A DNA stretch of 64,000 nt from Reticulitermes lucifugus (GCA_026260175.1 JAKCWW010000022.1:62211-126210); one strand, 5' to 3'; positions 12,361 to 24,299 are shown, counted from the first letter of the stretch. The notes: generated from the sequence alone by a model not told the origin. Made by a program: numbers and translations.

Positions 12361-12640
12361 CTGGGATAGCTCAGTCACTATAGTGGCTAGGTTACGGACT
12401 GGACGATTGAGGATTCGTAGTTTGATTCCAGAAAACGTCCAAAACGTCCAGACGGACCCTCGGGTCCAGCCAGCAGCCTATTCTATGGGACCCAGGGGCT
12501 CTCTCGCCGGAGTAAAGTCGCCGGGTCCTAAAGCTAATCACCCATCCCATGTACTGTCCAAGTCAAAAGAATGTAGAGCTATGTATTCAACCCTCACGTA
12601 CATTTATGGCGTGCAAAGGGACAATTTTTCCTTTATTGTA
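12361..12640 (+). repeat. tRNA-derived SINE (family B)
   Basis: The head ctgggatagctcagtcacta and box A-like tagtggctaggttacgg are followed by a box B-like tagtttgattccag. The body gtccagacggaccctcgggt and the tail tttatggcgtgcaaaggga parallel 62141-62435. A 99-codon open frame across it is incidental. Confidence 0.8.
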
Positions 12641-13289
12641 TCAGCGTACGGTATTTTTATTTTAAGAGAAAAACTGGTATAATCATCCGTTATTGTTCAT
12701 TCGTATTTAAATTATGGTTACAGACGACATAAAGGATTCGTAGATATTGCAATCTTTTCAGGTGAACAAATGAAACATTAAATAAACTCAATGTTAATGA
12801 ACCATTACTTCATTAATTTTAGGGTATAATCAGCTGTTTTTATAATTGCAATGCAGTGTCGTTGAGGACGCTCTAGAGTTACTGAACTCATGATAATTAT
12901 AAACTTTTGTCATACAAAATGCTTCAATATGCACTAAATTGCATTAAATATAATTTGCATATGACTAGTGAAAGTGTGTGTGTATGTGTGTGTGTAACTG
13001 CAGTCGGTATTATGGATTAGTGAGCCTATTGCCTGCAACTGTTCAAATGCATGTGCAGCCCCTAGCAACGCACGCTTGAAAAACTTTCGCTTTTAGCTAA
13101 TATTATTTAGTAAAATGGAAATGAAAAGTGCAAGCTACTCAACATTTCGGAACAAATTCTAAAGCACAGGTACAGTAAACAGGTTAGCAAATTAGTAGTG
13201 TACTTGCTTGTTTAAGAGATTTTGCAAAGTTACCAATACCAGTACGACGCCATACTTAGGTCTAAAGTGTTACTGAATAACGTCTAGAG
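12641..13289. other. AT-rich sequence with a short (TG)n run
   Basis: A TG-rich run of about 20 bases lies at 12976-12996. No gene is supported. Confidence 0.5.
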
Positions 13290-13735
13290 CAGTGACACCC
13301 AAAGTGAGATCCGCGGATCCCAAGGGATCCGCGACCAGTTCCCAGGGGATCTGTGGATACATTTCTGTAATGGCTACTTTGCAGTTTACTTATTTTTTAA
13401 TTAAAAGAATAATATTTTGTTAAAAACAATGTCGAAACTTCTGTAATTGGCGATATGTTTATTTCGTATGACCGTAGACTATCTAATTAAGAAACTTCCT
13501 GTACTGATGAAGCGAGCGACAGTCGTTTTAATTAATGTCAAATCATGCAATGCACTCTTACATATGCTACTGGTATGTATTCGTAGTCACGTAAAATCAG
13601 TCCTGCAGTATAAATTTTTCATTTTGGATAGCTAAAATCTGGACACAATATTTACGTGAATATTAATGTGAGGATTCGTTGTTATTTTTCGAAGCCAAAA
13701 GGGGTCCTAGAGTATGTATAAAACACCACATAATT
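13290..13735 (+). mobile_element. hAT-like non-autonomous element relic
   Basis: The left end cagtgacacccaaagtgaga followed by tccgcggatcccaagggatc matches the general look of hAT termini (cagtg, then a base-paired G/C block). Near the right end aaaaggggtcctagag is the expected inverse block, but a terminal cactg is not intact. A 62-codon interior open frame is not transposase-like. Boundaries on the right are approximate. Confidence 0.5.
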
Positions 13736-13969
13736 TACGTTCTTTTCAATAAAATTTAAGTTATCAAAATACATTAATTCTCAAATATTGAAAGACATAT
13801 ATTCTTCAACAAAATGAATAGTGGAGGCAAATTATTAACTTTGTGTTCTTGCATACGATTTAGAATAATAGAATTTTAAGTTTGAGATGGTTCGTCCCGC
13901 TGTGTTTATAATGAGAGTAAAACGTATATTTACTTCAGTCAAACACAACTATACATTATTCAAAAAAAT

Positions 13970-14013
13970 CAACTACATGTTTCAGCTTGTAACAAAGCCA
14001 TTATCAGGCTGTA
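13970..14013 (-). other. hammerhead-like motif
   Basis: On the minus strand: CTGATAA, then a hairpin of ggctt against aagct with loop tgttac, then GAAACATGTA. Four pairs of a stem I (cagc with gttg, one wobble) are possible. One change lies in the first box. Confidence 0.5.
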
Positions 14014-14114
14014 TAAAAGAATAACAAATACAAAATTAACACACATTTCTTAAAACCAACAAAATGCACACGTCTTATTTATTACACAATATAACTTCTT
14101 TTTACAATAAAATC

Positions 14115-14163
14115 AGTCCAACATTTTTCGGTTCCCTGTTATGGAACCATCATTAGGGACCCA
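14115..14163 (-). other. hammerhead-like motif, second of a same-strand pair
   Basis: On the minus strand: CTAATGA, then a perfect six-pair hairpin ggttcc/ggaacc with loop ataacag, then GAAAAATGTT. Bases ggtcc before and ggact after could pair as stem I. It lies about 145 bp from the motif at 13970-14013 in the same orientation, as in direct-repeat ends of a small retroelement. Confidence 0.55.
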
Positions 14164-14306
14164 TATCGTTAGTTACACAAAATCACAAAACAATAAGTGA
14201 TGGTACATATTAAAAGTTCAAGATGTGAAATGTAGGTTTTCTCAATTGTTATTTGTGGGTACAGTACAGTGTTGTCATTTTAACAGCCGTTCTGCCTTAT
14301 CAGTTT

Positions 14307-14309
<3 letters not shown>

Positions 14310-14341
<32 letters not shown>
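14310..14341. repeat. (TA)n microsatellite
   Basis: About 32 bases of alternating TA. Confidence 0.95.
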
Positions 14342-14345
<4 letters not shown>

Positions 14346-14919
14346 TTCATTCGAGTGAAGAAGGAATAATTGCTGAAAATGAAAATTTAGAATACTGCAC
14401 AAGAATTTGCACAGCCTGATCAGGAGGCACCTCCTGGAAGATTCACTATTACATTTCTGGCAAAAACATTCAGGCAATCAGGAATAAACTTCAGCACTTT
14501 TTATAGAAACTGACGCAGGCACAACCAGGATCACCAAAGATCCCAAACATGGCATATGTTTCGCGCAGTTGCTACAACAAATTTTATGTAAACAGGTTAA
14601 TAGTTTTGATAAATTTAACATCTTTTTACTTACGAAAAAACAGACTGAAGAAGGGGGTAAAGGAGAATAACATGTCCTTAGGTCTGGAAATCACTGCACT
14701 GACTTCTCACGGAGGATTTCTTCCAAGGAATTAAGTACTTAGTTAGTAAGAATTAGTTGGTTAGCCGTTACTAATCATCTCCAGAAGCAAAATAAAAATG
14801 ACGAAAGTTAGTGTTTCACAAACGTGAAACTGTCTCGTGAATATAAAATAATTTAGATGAAAGGTCGGGAATTATAAGCCAACAATTCAATTAAATGAAA
14901 ACCATATATTTTTATTTCC
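14342..14919. other. no gene seen
   Basis: A 61-codon open frame at 14549-14734 is unsupported. Nothing else was found. Confidence 0.45.
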
Positions 14920-15240
14920 TTATAATAACTTCCAAAGCGAATTCACCACAGAGTAAGATCTAGTGCTTATTCTTTCAAATTCAATTAATTTCTCCTTTCC
15001 CTGAGTTATCCAGTAGCTCCGTACGACTTCTTCCTCCTCTTCTCTTCCTTTCTGCAGCACCTTTCCTTCAGTAACGTACTTTAGAAAGCCGTTCGTACGC
15101 AAGATGTGACGAATCCATTTAGCCTTCCTTCGTTTTATTGCAGGTTGGGTATTCTCCTCCTCCGTGACTGTATGTAATACTTCTTCGTTTTTCACACGAT
15201 CGGTGGAACTGATCATCTCCTTCTTTCTCCAGCGCCACAT
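14920..15240 (-). mobile_element. C-terminal tail of a decayed non-LTR retrotransposon polymerase
   Basis: The minus strand encodes a 106-residue open fragment with MISSTDRVKNEEVLHTV, then IKRRKAKWIRHILRTNGFLK, then a glutamate-rich region and RSYWITQGKE. I recognise the order: in insect LINE-type elements this segment follows the reverse transcriptase and begins with a WxWRRMEKISWTDRVKNEEVL-like block. Here no reverse transcriptase domain precedes it, so the copy is either truncated or the upstream part has decayed. A related piece is at 49871-50160. The frame is still open but cannot encode a working enzyme. Confidence 0.75.
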
Positions 15241-16748
15241 TTGAAAACTCTCAAGACATTTCCGATCTATTTTCCGAAGTGTCTATGTTACAGAGATAAT
15301 ATATACGACAAGAACGGTTATGTTTATGAAGTCTCCAATACAATGTCACGTGTAAAGTGTTAGACTTTTACAGACCTATAGTATTACGAGTAATAAAAAA
15401 TACTTGAAATATTACAGCATCACCAGAAGAACATTATGTCCTACAGTTTTAATTAACTGTACTTGCATTAGCTATATTTGCTGAAGACTGTGTCGTCGCC
15501 ACGTAACATTGGATTGCGGTCTTCAAAATCGTTTGTGAGGCTACTACGCTTCACGGAGTTTTCTCTAACGCTGCTTAGAGAACACAGTTACAGGCCATCA
15601 TTTTCCATGCTGATTTTAGCATGAAGAATGGAGCTTGCCATAAATCCAGTTCCGCGAGCTTTGTAACAGCTAAATCCTAGGCTATATTTTATGATACTAA
15701 GAGTCAAAATTAAAAAGTCTTAATCCAGTTTCTGTTAGATTGATGTTTATAGTAAATACAACTGTATGTTTGTTTCTGTTAGTCTAAATGTTTAATCTAA
15801 AGATAAATTCTCGTGATAAAAATCAGAAGTGGTGGGTTTCCGTAAAAGCGTTGGACAATGAATCTTGTATGATTTAATTTTGACGCAACGTGTCACATGT
15901 ACTGTCACCGGAATCTGACCCTTGATAACATAATACATGGCATTCAGCAGTACTGCTTAGGGTGAACATTTTATCAACACTTCTTAACACCTAGAATCAT
16001 AGTGGTTACTATATGTACCACTTCATGAACATTAAAACACTCCGTCTTTTTACCTCCCAATCCATTTAGATCTTTCATACGACTGTCAGAAAAAAAAGTG
16101 ATTATTTCTCTAAACAGCATAAAGAAGGTTGTCTTTCTAATGGAGAAGCATTGTGTTTTCCAGGAGGTAGAAAATAAACATTATGCAGGGTTTGAAAGAA
16201 AGTCAGTCTTCAAAAGTTTAATACTTTTTACAGTTTATTACATTTGTAGGTGTCTGCCTTAAAAACTAATAACTAAAATATTTAATTAATTTTCCGATAC
16301 GTCTCATGGATAAACAGTGTAGTCGGGAACATATTGCAGTGATTACTTAGGAGGTAGATAGAGAATTGTGTCACCTTATGTTTTATCTTTTAAACTAGCT
16401 TCATAAACTAGCAAGAACTTGCAACATTGACATTTAAATTTGTATTTCTGCTATATGTTTAATACTGACTGCAATAAATTAGAAAATGTGAATGTGGAAT
16501 ATATTTCAATAACGTGAAATCCATAGCAGGCTTCGTTAAAGTCGGTTAAATAATTAAGACATTTAAAGGGATGGTTCATGCTAACACATCATGGTGATAT
16601 TATTATCCAAAGAAAGGAAATTAGAAATAAACCTCCATCTTGTAAAACGGACCCAGTCGGAAACGATTACAATTCCACTATTTAATAGTCCGAGAGGTAA
16701 GCAGAAACGTAATGCAAATTTAGATGCTTAGAAGTCCGTATAAATCAC
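15241..16748. other. no gene seen
   Basis: No open frame, repeat or splice-bounded exon could be supported in this stretch. Confidence 0.45.
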
Positions 16749-16832
16749 ACATTGGTTATGATATCTGGCTGTCCGTACATTGGTTATGATATCTGGCTGT
16801 CCGTACATTGGTTATGATATCTGGCTGCCCGT
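16749..16832 (+). repeat. 28-bp unit in three direct copies
   Basis: The unit acattggttatgatatctgg plus ctgtccgt occurs three times head to tail. The first two copies are identical and the third has one change (ctgcccgt). It is a short, recent minisatellite. Confidence 0.95.
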
Positions 16833-16906
16833 TACGTCGGTACAGTCTTTTCGGAGAAGAAATAGTACCTCTATCTTGGGCAAATCTCACAAAATGATGA
16901 TAACCA

Positions 16907-17071
16907 CAGTAGAACCCGGTTATAACGACATCGGTTTATACGACACCTCACCTATAGCGTCAGCTATTCTGTGGTACCAATTAATTCCTCACTGTTAACC
17001 ATAACATTATACTCCTCGGTTATAACGACACTCGTTTATAACGACACAAAATATTCAGTCCCTTTCACGAC
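16907..17071 (+). mobile_element. pogo/Tigger-like transposon end
   Basis: It begins cagtagaacccggttataac, a pattern typical of pogo/Tigger terminal repeats, and continues with cgacacctcacctatagcgt. The same 160-bp segment recurs at 56530-56691. Only this end is present and no transposase is found. Confidence 0.65.
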
Positions 17072-17697
17072 GGCAAAAACGAGTTCGAAACTACTTGGAA
17101 AGGAAATGCAATTTCCTGTAAGCTAAATTCCTATACTGTATCTACAATATGAATAACCTGGTTAAGTAACATTTATATCTCTAATATGACTTTACAATAT
17201 CAATTCTTTATTTATCAAAATAGGCCTAAACTCCAGTGACGTTTAACATTTAACGTTTATGCAAAGGCCACGTTTATCGCTGAGAAGCCTGTATTTTGTC
17301 CACAAACTACATTTGTGTGTTTAGCACGATCATTACAACAAATAAAATTATTTCCCCATGCAGCAGTCACCGATTTCTCTTCTAATGTAAGCTCATTCCT
17401 GTTCTCTGTGAGGTACGAACTGAACTTTTATATAAAACGTTACTTATTTTTTAGCTTTCAAAGTGCAAATGTAAATTGCATTTCTGATTTTTCATATGCT
17501 CCATGCAGTTATCTTCTGACGTTTGCCATCAGGTGGGCAATATATACTATTTAATGATATATACGTAGCTCCTACCAACTGCGTAATGAAAATTCGGTTC
17601 TATAAAATACTGAATATGTATTGCCTCACGATGCGCCTATTTACTTCTCAAGAAAAATTCGCTTTATTTTAGCGTTTTCCAATTTGAAAGCCGCGCC
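17072..17697. other. no gene seen
   Basis: A short phrase ctctgtgaggtacgaactg (about 17404) also occurs in related form near 36046 and 42381. These look like traces of one more dispersed repeat that I cannot delimit. Confidence 0.35.
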
Positions 17698-17760
17698 CTC
17701 CAAGGGGTCGTGAAACGTTTTATGTTGACAACCAAGAAAGGTTCGGAAACGGAAACACTT
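17698..17760 (+). mobile_element. hAT-like 3' terminal fragment
   Basis: ctccaaggggtcgtgaaacg, then aaaggttcggaaacggaaac matches the shape of hAT right ends (GGGGTCGCGA, then TTTGGGAACCACTG). Only the end remains. Confidence 0.45.
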
Positions 17761-20187
17761 CATTAATTTGAACCCTAAATAACGACATTAGATTACAAAT
17801 ACAGGTCTAAAATTAAAAGGAAGAGCATTTTATAAGCGCCACCAAATACTTGTTAGTAATTATTATTTTAAACTTCTAAATCTTTTTTTGAAGTTACTTT
17901 TACACTTTCGGGAAACCCAGACGTTTCTATTTAAAAAAGAGCCTCAGGTAAAATGCCATGTTAAACACAGCTCGGTAAACTATTTTACACAATGTAAAGC
18001 AAAATGCAAACAAGAAAACAGCGTAAACCTACTTTGCTCATATTTTCGAGTTTAAAATTGGTTGAAAATTTCAGTATTTTAGGATATGATGCAATGTAGA
18101 TTAGTATATAACTACTGTTTCTTAGGATTTCTACCTCCATTTTCAGGGTAATTCAGGAAGTCTTTATTCTGATCGAGATGAATGCAGTCTACGAGTATAT
18201 CAACAATTATATAGCTTGGAAATTCATTTTAATATTATCCTAATATTTACAACAAATTCTCCACGATGGTCTCTCCCTTCATGTTTTAAACCATAACATT
18301 TTATACATTATTTTATTAGCTCTACAATACGTGCCACTTGTCTCATTCACCTCGAGTTTTTTTTATTTGATGACATTTAACAGTATTTGGTAACAGTACC
18401 TTATAAGGATCCCTCTGTCAGCCGTATCTTTTCTATATCCATACCTTCTCATAACAGCCTGGCCTTGAAAACATAAGGCACTAGCTGGAATAAAATACTG
18501 GTTCAGCACCAAGTTCTTCAACAATCATTTGTCGTTACGTTGTTTTGATTAAGCTTATTAGGCGTTCTTTATAAAGTAGAAGAACATCTTATGATGATGA
18601 CCTCCATCCGCCTATCCGTCTGTAATACAGTATCAGTGACTGAACTACTTTTCAAATATTTTCATGAAATTCGGCGCAAGTGTTGTTCATAACAAGTTAT
18701 CTAGCAAGACTGAGTTTCGCGCAACTCGGCACGGTGTCAGTCCAAACTTCTAGGCCGATTTGGATGTAATATGGTACAAAATTGTATATGTAATATAACT
18801 ATAAATAAGCACTTAATGGATAAGTAAGGAATTTTCGTAACATTTCTTCCTTCTCCTCCTATAAAATTATAAATTTCCGGCTACTTAAACTTCATGTCAC
18901 TTTTTGTCTATGGCGAATATAATGGACGACACCAAAAGACGTTTATGCCATACCTCTTCACAGTGGTTATGATAGCCACAACTGTTTAAAGTGGTGTGCA
19001 GATACTGAAGTTGAGGTCGGATGTAATTCGAATCTTCATGAATTAAATCTTAACTGTATAATAGCACTCAAATATCCTAACGTGTTTCCCTTCAGTAACC
19101 ATTCTAACACTACTTGCTATGATTCTGACATGGAAATCAACGATGTTCAGGCCATATAAGGGTTATATCTATTGTTCCATATAGAAACCTACAAGAAGGG
19201 AAACACAGGAACTGATTTCAAGAAACGTTGTATACAAAATCGCCTTTTTTATTAGTTTATCATTGCACAAATATCTACTTAGTGGAATATTTTCCAGTAT
19301 CTTTTTCTGTACTGGCAACCTTCAATTCTTATCGAACTGTACGCCCTATTATTCAGAAGAAATCGACAGGTCTGTGGAAACATATTTTACTCAAAGTCTG
19401 TCAGTGTCTCTTCATTAAAAATCTAATTCTTTACATATCTTTACATATTATTCTGTTACTTTATAAAATATTTCCTTGTAAAGTCACAGCTTGCCTACAC
19501 AAAATATCTGTAGGATCAGAGATTTGGAACTCTTCTGTTGAAGGTTACTGTGATGAGGGAAGTGATGGTAGTGTAATTTGTAGACAGTCATCAACTTGGC
19601 GGATGCTCCTACTGCCTGAATATTTAGGGTAAATTAATCTTTTACCATCAGAAAAAAATCTTCATTTTCTTTATGCTGGAACTCATTGTAGTCACACTCT
19701 TATTACATTTTTATGCCTATGCTTCCGAATACACGCACTGTACAAGTAGGCCTAAATCTCCCGTCTTCTACCCTAAAATATCATTCAAAAAATAATAATA
19801 AAACTCTTAATAGCATTTGTCCAGAGACTTCTCATTCAAAGGTTGACAACACGCTGCAGGCCTAAAGGCTAAAAATGCCGAAAACTTAAATTCCAATCTC
19901 TCGTAATGCTTCATGCAATAAAAAGACTCTGTTCATAAAACTAATTCCTTTCGCAAACCGATTTTCTTTTATTATGATATCATCAGCTTTACATATCGAT
20001 TCGTTGTAATCGGTATATTATATTTATATATATATATTATATATGTAGTAAAGACTGACGTTTCTGTAATTATTATTCTGTTGCTTGGAAATTTTTCCAG
20101 TGAATCTATAATCACTTTCTACAGAGCCACATTACAGAGTATGTTAACTATTTAAATATCAAGATGAGCCTGAATCATATTTAAAGA
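17761..20187. other. mostly unique AT-rich sequence; possible repeat trace at 18590-18790
   Basis: At 18590-18790, ccgcctatccgtctg and catgaaattcggcgc recall the dispersed family of 10415-10790 in degraded form. A 134-codon open frame at 19228-19632 is rich in hydrophobic residues but has no domain or splice context. A TA-rich run lies near 20020-20046. Confidence 0.35.
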
Positions 20188-20375
20188 GTGCATTCGTACC
20201 GCGCAGTAAACACACTCCGCCTCGGTTATAAAAACCGAAAAGTTAAGGCTGTATGCAGGAATAACCGCTCTTTGTTCAAAGATCCACACAAAGTACATAA
20301 ACGTAGACAGAACCTAGAATGTTTTATTTTTAAACCTGGTGGTAAGTATGCTAACCACTGGGCTTTCAAAATTAA
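20188..20375 (-). repeat. SINE-like repeat (family D)
   Basis: On the minus strand it begins agcccagtggttagcatact (a tRNA-like box A), runs through caaagagcggttattcctgc, and ends tataaccgaggcggagtgtg followed by tttactgcgcggtac. Related copies are at 25160-25325, 48590-48765 and 63425-63610, all in the same orientation. Confidence 0.6.
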
Positions 20376-21204
20376 AGAAACACAAGAGCTTTCTTTCTCT
20401 ACGGACTTTTGTTAACTTATTATCTTCGGGCGAATACACAATTCGCCTTATAATATTGCACACGCTCACCTCCTATGTACGTTTTGTGCCGCTGTCTAGC
20501 TCAGTAAACTAAGACAGACTCGTCGGCATACGGTGTGTGCTCATCGAATATGATAGAGTTTTCGGTTGGTTTTATATGTCTCCTTACTTTATTACCACTA
20601 TCTTTCTTATTACAGAGTCTGGTTAACTGCGTTGTAATAGATGACATTTCTGTGAATTCTTTGCCTATTCTGATTCCTAGCACACTTCAGTAACACCCGT
20701 TCTTACTGTCTGATAGTCATGAAGATTACCGTGAGGATAGCTATGGTATACACCTGAATGTTATGAACTCGGACCATTTCCTTCATATTTCGGAACATCC
20801 CATCACGGTCACAGACTTTACTTGAATGAGAGCGTCGAAATACCGTTGGTCAATATAGCATCTTCTTTTGTCACCTTGGGTTGAAGGTTTGCTGGTGTCA
20901 GGAGCTTGCCCTTGCACCGCATGGTAAATTATGAGCTCTTCATCCTGTGCCCATACATTTTTGGAATTAATGAACGAGACTGTTGATTACTTTGTCGGTT
21001 GCTCACATGGTATTCTAAACTTAGAGATTTCTGGAGCAATGACCTTCCGTCCCACATTGAAGTTTTATTGAATGAACATCTATTGTGAGTTTTACGACGC
21101 CAAATATTCCAACTGTGTGCACAACATTTAGTCGTCAACCTATTATACACCGATGGCTTCGGATTGCCCGTAACTGACAGCCAGCAATCCCTTTGCCTCA
21201 TAAA
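20376..21204. other. no gene seen
   Basis: Moderately GC-rich with open frames on both strands (up to 101 codons, minus, 20929-21234), none recognisable. It may be the outer body of an unknown element that ends in the motif array at 21205. Confidence 0.35.
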
Positions 21205-21330
21205 CAGCGAATGCCAGTTTTCGTCCACGATCACTCAAAGGCTTCAAAATCATATCCATTTTCGTCCACGAGAAAAGCAGGTAGTTCTCAAGCCCCTCGA
21301 AGGGTATATCCGTTTTCGTCCACAGATATT
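21205..21330 (+). repeat. array of three TCCGTTTTCGTCCACG-like motifs
   Basis: Three copies of a 16-18 bp motif are spaced about 42 and 52 bases apart: gccagttttcgtccacga, tccattttcgtccacga and tccgttttcgtccacag. The same motif occurs in reverse orientation at 23860-24072, and the blocks between motifs also match (cccctcgaaggg here, cccgaagggt there). This is compatible with subterminal binding sites of a DNA transposon. Confidence 0.75.
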
Positions 21331-21360
21331 GTTCATGTTTGCATCCCAGTGAACAGTGCC

Positions 21361-21608
21361 GATTCCAGTGGCCGCGCGGTCTAAGGCGTGGGTCTGCGGT
21401 CGCTAGTTGATGGGATTGCGGGTTCGAATCCCACCGGGGTTATGGATATCTGTCTTTTGTGAGTGTTGTGTGTTGTGTAGGCAGCGGTCTCTGCGTCCGG
21501 CTGATCACTCACCCAGAGGAGTCCTATCGAGTGCGGTGGGTCTGAGTGTGATCGTGAAGCCTCGACAATGAGGAGGCCTTGGCCCACTATGGGCTGTCGC
21601 GCCATGGA
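21361..21608 (+). repeat. tRNA-derived SINE (family A)
   Basis: The head gattccagtggccgcgcggt plus ctaaggcgtgggtc is close to a leucine-type tRNA with its GGCCGAGCGGTCTAAGGCG box A. Box B is gggttcgaatcccacc. The body continues tcttttgtgagtgttgtgtg and ends ggcccactatgggctgtcgc. Other copies are at 1-52, 50792-50997 and 54712-54970. This one sits between the inverted motif arrays. Confidence 0.9.
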
Positions 21609-22501
21609 ATAAAGTATATCTTTCAATGAAAACAATACCAAGGTGTCCAGGTATGTGGCTGCCAAATTGTACTTGGTCAGCTTGAATGACGTAACCGTTG
21701 TTTTCACCCCTATCTACCAACATGTTTAGCCAATTAGTGTCGATTAACATGTTACTTTTTTTATTCAGCCAATCAAGTTCGAGTTTCTAACTGATCCCTG
21801 CTCTTACCTTCTCCGCTCACAGTTTGTAGCTGTCATTGTTCTTATTCTGAGAGCGATATGCAGATAGGTAAGAGGATCAGCTGGCCCNTCACTTGTTCAT
21901 NCACTGTGTCGTCGGTGTTCTGACGTCACCACTTCATGTCCCGGTCTGGGCGCCAACGAGATCACTGCTATCTCGTAATGTTTAACTAACTGGATATTTT
22001 GTCAGCAGTAGTGTGAAGCTGACAACGAACGCCTGCGAGTCTTTTCACTCACACTTATCGAAATACCTGTACCGTCCTCACCCCGACATCAATTTATTCA
22101 TAATTAAGTTAACAGAATATCAAAATGTGACTTACGTAAAATTATGAAGTGTTAATTTGCCTGCTACAGTGACCAACAAAAGAAGTCACGTTGCTAAGTG
22201 ATTGGTAGAAGTTTTAATTTAAAAATATGAAAGAGGAGGAATTTCTATGTTAGAATTTGTTTCTAAACTTAGTTACAGATACAGAAAATGACATGTAATA
22301 GAAGTATGAACAAACTGTGATAAAACGAACAGTTAAGCGCCTGATTGATGTAATTATGCTTAACTAAGAATTTCATTAAAAGAAGGCAGAGTTCATTGAT
22401 CATTTTTAAAGATACACTACTCGACCACATACTAATAAATGTTATTCAAACTAATGTGATATGAAAGATGCCTTCCATTATTTAGGAACATTATAACAGA
22501 G
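21609..22501. other. no gene seen; two unresolved bases
   Basis: Single N bases at 21888 and 21901 sit in a GC-richer part (about 21780-22080). Nothing recognisable is encoded. Confidence 0.4.
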
Positions 22502-23580
22502 TTACTTCTTAAACGTAACACCCGTCAGATGTCGCCCATCAAGGTTGATGCACTGCTTCACTCGGTTCAAAACACTTTACATTACGCGAAGTAATATGGC
22601 CGATGGGATTTCATCAGGAATTATCTGTTTGAGGTTATGTAAGTCTGCCGGACGTGCTTGAAACACTTTGCTTTACAAGTAGCCCCATGAAAAGAAATCA
22701 CAAGCCGACAGATCGGCCGAACGGGCTGGCCAAGAAATGTCGCCATAGAGGGAGATTATGCGATGTTCAAACACAGTTCTTAAGGAGTTCTTCGACTGCC
22801 GAGCAGTAAGTGCTGTTGCTCCATCTTGTTGGAACCAGAAGGTGGCAATGTCCATATCACGACGGCGTAACTCTAGAGGCAAGAACTCGTTCACCATATG
22901 CACATACCGGTCAGAAGTCACAGTAAACGCATTGCCAGTTTCATCCTCGATAAAATAAGGACCAATGATACCGAACGCTAATATCCCAGACCATACTGTT
23001 ACTCTCTGACTGTGAAGTGGTTTCACAAGCAATTCATTCAGATTAGCTCCACTCATGTTTGTTTATTCACACAACCAGGCAGTTCAAAGTAAGCTTCATC
23101 TGACATTATCACCTGAAGAGCAGCATCTAAATTTTCGTTCACTAAAGTAACAAATTGCTCACAAAATGCACTTCTTGAAGCAACATCACGGTCTGACAGT
23201 TCTCACACAAGGTGTAATTGGTAGGGATGAAAAAGTAAATCAGAATGAAGTATCCGTCAGAGCGATCTGCTCGATACGTTGAGGGCAACTGAATGTCTAC
23301 GTGCTGATCGTTTGGGGCTATGACCGATAGCGGCTCGTACTCTTTCAATGTTTTCCGGTGTCCGCACAGTTTTGACTTTGCCTTCAGGGTTTTGTATTTG
23401 TTGCAGAAGGCGTGGTTCGAAACTTCTGTACCCATTTCTTGAAGGTGTTGCGATCACGAACCGTTCCGTGTCTCCCAAGATTGAAATGTCTGAATATTTG
23501 TTGCGTTGGTATCACAGAGTCGTTATTTCTTTAAAAACGTCTCTACGGCGAACGCGCGGTGTACAGCCGATCAGGCGTCC
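22502..23580 (-). pseudogene. decayed mariner-superfamily (DDE) transposase
   Basis: Read on the minus strand. An N-terminal remnant has GKVKTVRTPENIERVRAAIG and PKRSARRHSVALNVSSRSL, the helix-turn-helix linker region of the family. MSDEAYFELPGCVNKQ carries the first catalytic Asp. A frameshifted join leads to VTVWSGILAFGIIGPYF. The second Asp is in WFQQDGATA and the third in WPARSADLSACDFFSWGYL, with 36 residues between Asp 2 and Asp 3. The last codons read LDGRHLTGVTF and stop at 22502-22504. Known members cut and paste DNA at TA sites. This copy has several stops and frameshifts, including a stop after the WGY block, so it is inactive. Clear terminal repeats were not found. It lies inside the inverted motif arrays of 21.2 and 23.9 kb. 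Confidence 0.85.
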
Positions 23581-23859
23581 CTAGCTGAACTCTACAACAC
23601 ACCAAGTTACTACGTGAATCAAAATGATGAATGAATTCTGCCTCATCCTGTATTTCAGTGCTTTTTGTAATTACACTTATTTAAAAATTTCATTAAACTA
23701 AGGCTACATTGCTTGCTAAAAAAATTGTTATATTATTTTAGTACTTTCTTTTAATAAAGGATTTCTCATTAAATGAGGCCAACTTTATTTCAAACTATGT
23801 GTCTGCCACCCGAAACAAATGTCTTCTGCAACTGCCTTATGCTCATTCACGAGTTATGA

Positions 23860-24072
23860 GCCGTGTACGAAAAAGGATATATACCTGTTTTGGTCGTGGA
23901 CGAAAACGGACATGACCTTTTTCCTCCCGAATGGTAGTGGATTAATGCGGACGAAAACTGACATGTCCGTGGACTAAAACGGATACTATACCTGCTGGTC
24001 GTGGACGAAAACGGATATGACCTTTTTCCTCCCGAAGGGTAGGGGATTAACCGTGGACGAAAACTGACATGC
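23860..24072 (-). repeat. two tandem ~104-bp units with CGTGGACGAAAACGGATAT motifs
   Basis: Six motif copies (for example cgtggacgaaaacggatatg) are arranged as two direct units of about 104 bp, each with three motifs and a ctttttcctcccgaa block. They are in reverse orientation to the array at 21205-21330, about 2.5 kb away. An 80-codon minus-strand open frame through the units is a result of the repeats. Confidence 0.85.
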
Positions 24073-24299
24073 CCCATAAACAAATACACAAAACAACGTT
24101 CGCCTACAGTATGCAGCCAATTTGTGGCCTAAGAAGGTTTTGAAAATGAGACTATTTTATTTTTTAGTTCACAGAACAGTTATCCACAGAAAACGGAATT
24201 ATTAAGGGAATACACATTCTTCAGAACAAGTAACTACTTCCATGTAGCACGATCCTTCATGAGACACCAATCGCACAGCACGTAGTCAAGAATTTCCCC

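Noticed and set aside
12383-12682. 99-codon open frame
   Set aside because: Lies across a family B SINE.
13282-13712. gtctagag and tcctagag as an 8-bp target duplication of the hAT-like relic
   Set aside because: Only six of eight bases match, and the right terminus would then lack the expected inverted end.
19228-19632. 134-codon plus-strand open frame
   Set aside because: Low-complexity hydrophobic composition, no family similarity I recognise, no splice or promoter context. A frame of this length is expected by chance in 64 kb.
22480-23660. Terminal inverted repeats of the mariner-type element
   Set aside because: No convincing inverted pair could be aligned by eye outside the coding remnant.
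23847-24089. 80-codon minus-strand open frame with repeated YPFSST
   Set aside because: It is the translation of the tandem 104-bp motif units, not a protein gene.
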